Positions 6,137 to 7,809 of a stretch of DNA of 7,809 nt are shown in pieces (within the stretch, counting starts at the first letter, position 1; every line of letters starts with the position of its first letter). Under the pieces are notes generated by a model, which had not been told where the DNA came from, did not search any database, and saw only the letters and a program-made list of their open reading frames with translations. A program made the translations under genes and the position numbers. The DNA comes from Thermoplasmata archaeon (lineage in GTDB: Archaea > Thermoplasmatota > Thermoplasmata > RBG-16-68-12). Where the stretch lies: NCBI GenBank assembly GCA_013329855.1, contig DUJI01000175.1, positions 1 through 7,809 on the forward strand, in the 5' to 3' direction.

Positions 6137-6381
6137 CGGGGACGCGGGCACAAAGCAGAAAGCCCCGCCCGGGCCTGAGGGCCTCGGGAGGGACGGTGGC
6201 GGCCGACATCCCGTCCCCGGCCGGCGGGGTCCCCGTGGGCACAACCCCGGTCCAGCCGGATGGCTCGCGAGCGCCGCCCCCGGCGTCCCGGCCTCCCGAA
6301 CCGACGCGTCGCGGGGGATGGCTCCTCATCCTGTTCGGCCTCGTCCTCTTGCTCATCCTCCTGCTCCTCGTCTTCCTGTGA
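6133..6381 (+). CDS. Small Pro/Gly-rich protein with C-terminal transmembrane anchor
   Basis: The outer reading frame gives 82 aa. The C-terminus is one uninterrupted hydrophobic helix, WLLILFGLVLLLILLLLVFL, running to the last residue and preceded by TRRGG. This is a tail-anchor arrangement with its soluble part probably facing the cytoplasm. The rest is a disordered-looking Pro/Gly/Ser linker. The start is undecided. ATG 6133 has no ribosome site and overlaps the AT-rich promoter-like patch. Its first codons (GCA CAA AGC AGA AAG) are unlike the C/G-ending codons that follow. GTG 6196 follows GGGAGGG closely and would give 61 aa, which I slightly prefer. Function is unknown; it could anchor a partner to the membrane. 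Nearby genes give no clear clue. It is not obviously cotranscribed with the adenosine-kinase unit, which has its own promoter. Confidence 0.6.
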   Translation: MPGTRAQSRKPRPGLRASGGTVAADIPSPAGGVPVGTTPVQPDGSRAPPPASRPPEPTRRGGWLLILFGLVLLLILLLLVFL

Positions 6382-6401
6382 GGCCCCGGCCCATCGGCGA
6401 C

Positions 6402-6413
6402 AAGCGTTTTATT
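6402..6413 (+). promoter_or_regulatory. Leaderless archaeal promoter of the kinase-amidotransferase unit
   Basis: TTTTATT (6407-6413), preceded by AAGCG, is centred 26 nt before the ATG at 6436. In archaea transcription starts about 25 nt after the TATA centre, so the transcript should begin at or next to the start codon. There is no Shine-Dalgarno in front of the ATG, which agrees with a leaderless mRNA. Confidence 0.65.
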
Positions 6414-6435
6414 CGCGCGGGGGGATACACGGCCC

Positions 6436-6927
6436 ATGGCGGTGGAGACGGAGCTTGTGCCCATCCAGAACCCGGACGGTCTCAACGTCATCCTGGGCCA
6501 GACCCATTTCATCAAGACGGCGGAGGACGTCCATGAGGCCCTCGTGAACGCGGTCCCGGGCATCCGCTTCGGGGTCGCGTTCTGCGAGGCGTCGGGGCCC
6601 TGCCTGGTCCGGGTGGAGGGCAATGACGAGGCCCTCAAGGAGCTCGCGGCACAGAACGCCCTCGCCGTGGGGGCGGGACACTTCTTCATCGTGTTCGTCA
6701 AGGACGCGTATCCGCTGAACCTGCTGCGGTCCCTCCGCGATGTCCCCGAGGTCGTGAGCCTGTACGCGGCCACGGCGAACCCCATCGACGTGGTCGTCGC
6801 GACGACGTCCCGCGGCCGGGGCGTCCTCGGGGTCGTCGACGGGGAGCGGGCCAAGGGGATCGAGACGGCCGCGGACCGGAAGGAGCGGATGGCGTTCCTC
6901 CGCAAGATCGGATACAAGTTGGGCTGA
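6436..6927 (+). CDS. Adenosine-specific kinase family protein (DUF355)
   Basis: A 163-aa protein, full length for the family (PF04008). Family hallmarks appear in order: ILGQTHFIKTAEDVHEALV (residues 19-37), FGVAFCEASGPCLVR, GND, NALAVGAGHFFIVF, PLNLLRSL...EVVSLYAATANP, and GRGVLGVVDGE near the end, finishing in GYKLG. The family was named from a Pyrobaculum structure interpreted as an adenosine kinase. No classical kinase P-loop is present, and the physiological reaction in most archaea is untested. The ATG at 6436 lies 26 nt after a TATA-like box with no Shine-Dalgarno, implying leaderless translation. The stop TGA is 1 nt before the ATG of the amidotransferase, so the two proteins are surely cotranscribed and probably made together. 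Confidence 0.93.
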   Translation: MAVETELVPIQNPDGLNVILGQTHFIKTAEDVHEALVNAVPGIRFGVAFCEASGPCLVRVEGNDEALKELAAQNALAVGAGHFFIVFVKDAYPLNLLRSLRDVPEVVSLYAATANPIDVVVATTSRGRGVLGVVDGERAKGIETAADRKERMAFLRKIGYKLG

Positions 6928-6928
6928 C

Positions 6929-7666
6929 ATGTGCCGCATCCTCGCCGTGCTAAGCCGGAAGCCGGTCCCTCCGGAGATCCTCCTGTCGTTCCGCGGGCTC
7001 GCGGACACGGGGAAGGGATTCCGGGACTTCGGCTGCCCGGAGCCGAACCCCAAGACGGGCCATCCGGACGGCTGGGGTCTCGCGTGCGTCGGGGCGGAGG
7101 GCGAGTTCTACGCGCGGAGCCCGGTCAAGGCGACCGCGGACCCGAAGTACGAGGACGCGGTTCGGCGGGTCGGGCGGACGTGCAGCCCGCCCCTGCTCCT
7201 CCTGGCCCCCGTGCGCTGGGCGTCGTACAAGGACACGGTCCAGGAGCGGTTCTGCCACCCCTTCCGGCGGGAGGTGGACCACCACCCCATCTTCTTCGCC
7301 CACAACGGCGAGATCGACGGCTTCCATGAGAAGGACGGGAAGATCGACAGCCAGGTCATCTTCGACCGCTTCGTGGAGGCCCTCGGGCCCCAGATCCGCC
7401 CGCTCCCCGAGGTGAAGCAGGCGCTCGCCAAGGCCAAGGAGTCCCTGGACGCGGAGTTCCCGCGGAAGGTGGAGTCGTACACGTTCGTCATGATCGAGGG
7501 GGACCGGGTCATCGCCCACCGCGACGCCCGCACCTGCGTGCCGTACTACACGCTCCACGAGACGAGCACGGAGGACATGAAGGTGGTCTGCTCGGAGGTC
7601 CTGCCGGCCCTCCCGGGGCGGTGGCGCATGCTCCGGAACGGCGAGTTCCTGGAACTGCGGCCGTGA
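6929..7666 (+). CDS. Class II glutamine amidotransferase
   Basis: A 245-aa stand-alone Ntn-type glutaminase domain (YafJ/EgtC-like, GATase_4 type). It begins MCRILAV, so removal of Met exposes the nucleophile Cys2 and its catalytic amino group. Other active-site segments are HPDGWGLA (45-52), Arg96 in VRWAS, HPF (110-112), the oxyanion loop FAHNGEIDG (123-131, Asn126/Gly127), and Asp140-Ser141 with the usual following Glu replaced by Gln. CSEVL (221-225) ends the domain. It should release ammonia from glutamine, but no synthetase domain is fused, so the acceptor substrate is unknown. The ATG is 1 nt after the kinase stop; translation probably couples to it. The two together suggest a nucleotide- or nucleoside-related amidation or a deglutamylation step, which is inference. 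A 15-nt near-palindrome overlaps its stop codon. Confidence 0.94.
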   Translation: MCRILAVLSRKPVPPEILLSFRGLADTGKGFRDFGCPEPNPKTGHPDGWGLACVGAEGEFYARSPVKATADPKYEDAVRRVGRTCSPPLLLLAPVRWASYKDTVQERFCHPFRREVDHHPIFFAHNGEIDGFHEKDGKIDSQVIFDRFVEALGPQIRPLPEVKQALAKAKESLDAEFPRKVESYTFVMIEGDRVIAHRDARTCVPYYTLHETSTEDMKVVCSEVLPALPGRWRMLRNGEFLELRP

Positions 7667-7679
7667 GTGGTAACCACTC
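7665..7679 (+). repeat. Near-palindrome overlapping the amidotransferase stop codon
   Basis: GAGTGGT-A-ACCACTC has 7-bp perfect arms around one central base and begins in the TGA stop. A second GGTAACTC follows at 7680-7687, partly repeating it. It could be a transcription-factor operator, or a hairpin at the mRNA end ahead of CCCTTTC. A one-base loop makes a clean RNA hairpin unlikely without opening two or more pairs, which slightly favours a DNA-binding site. Confidence 0.5.
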
Positions 7680-7718
7680 GGTAACTCAAGCCCTTTCGAC
7701 GCAGCTCGTCGGATGTCG

Positions 7719-7733
7719 TCGTCAGGATGACGA
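7719..7733 (+). repeat. Inverted repeat upstream of the right-edge promoter
   Basis: TCGTCA-GGA-TGACGA is a perfect 6-bp inverted repeat with a 3-nt centre, ending 14 nt before the TATATA box. It could be an activator or repressor site, or a small terminator stem. Six base pairs can occur by chance, so this is tentative. Confidence 0.4.
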
Positions 7734-7738
7734 TTCGC

Positions 7739-7753
7739 AGAAAGGCCTATATA
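7739..7753 (+). promoter_or_regulatory. Strong archaeal TATA box and BRE-like sequence
   Basis: AGAAAGGCC followed by TATATA (7748-7753) is the best promoter match in this GC-rich window. Transcription should begin about 25 nt downstream, near 7774-7778. A purine-rich GGGGGAGG (7789-7796) then stands 10 nt before TTG at 7807-7809, a possible start codon for a gene that leaves the window. An RNA gene is the other possibility; too little is visible to tell. Confidence 0.75.
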
Positions 7754-7772
7754 GACCCTGTTTCGTAGGGTC
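7754..7772 (+). repeat. Inverted repeat between TATA box and predicted start site
   Basis: GACCCT and AGGGTC are perfect 6-bp arms, separated by 7 nt, and start immediately after the TATATA. The dyad fills the space between the TATA box and the expected start of transcription, the classic place for an archaeal repressor to block polymerase recruitment. It is an operator candidate; the regulator is unknown. Confidence 0.5.
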
Positions 7773-7809
7773 GACGTTATTGTCGGTCGGGGGAGGACCT
7801 GGTACGTTG

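Noticed and set aside
6075..6917. Minus-strand 385-codon frame extending the winged-helix-like gene upstream
   Set aside because: It runs antisense through the kinase gene and the small membrane protein gene, both better supported; its composition is low-complexity Ser/Arg/Pro.
7691..7697. CCCTTTC after the amidotransferase gene as a terminator
   Set aside because: Only three T residues and no convincing stem directly before it.

Overview
The window is about 65% G+C and gene-dense, and it looks like chromosomal DNA of an archaeon. Several observations support this. The adenosine-specific kinase family (DUF355) is mostly archaeal. A TATA-like box sits about 26 nt upstream of the kinase start codon, as expected for leaderless archaeal transcription. 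A very clear TATATA element stands near the right edge. The CsaA, HEAT-tailed M1 aminopeptidase and class II amidotransferase genes also fit. A high-GC uncultivated euryarchaeote, perhaps Thermoplasmatota, is my guess; nothing here proves the lineage. I see no mobile element, CRISPR array, tRNA or rRNA.

Layout. Positions 2-712 (+) hold the C-terminal part of a PLP-dependent alpha-oxoamine synthase that resembles 2-amino-3-ketobutyrate CoA ligase. It meets a minus-strand gene tail to tail, and the two stop codons share one CTAG. A row of six minus-strand reading frames then runs right to left from 5090 to 709. In transcription order these are an M1 zinc aminopeptidase, a HEAT/coiled-coil reading frame, a small HEXXH zinc-peptidase-like protein, CsaA, a Nudix hydrolase and a GNAT acetyltransferase. 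Most junctions are short gaps or overlaps, so the row may be one or two operons. The left half carries small housekeeping or nucleotide/protein-modification enzymes.

The most striking feature of the row is that the aminopeptidase and the HEAT/coiled-coil reading frame lie in the same reading frame. A single TGA separates them, followed by GGC and ATG. Together they would form one protein of about 845 residues whose HEAT repeats run straight across the stop.

From 5220 rightwards the arrangement changes. There is an unrecognised 178-aa basic protein (+) with a strong Shine-Dalgarno sequence. A 104-aa winged-helix-like protein (-) converges on it with 3 nt between the stops. Divergent from that is a short Pro-rich protein with a C-terminal membrane anchor (+). 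Next comes a two-gene unit (+) in which the adenosine-specific kinase and the class II glutamine amidotransferase are 1 nt apart, driven by an apparently leaderless promoter. The last 143 nt are non-coding and contain three short inverted repeats around a strong TATA box. This is probably the regulated promoter of a gene lying beyond the window.
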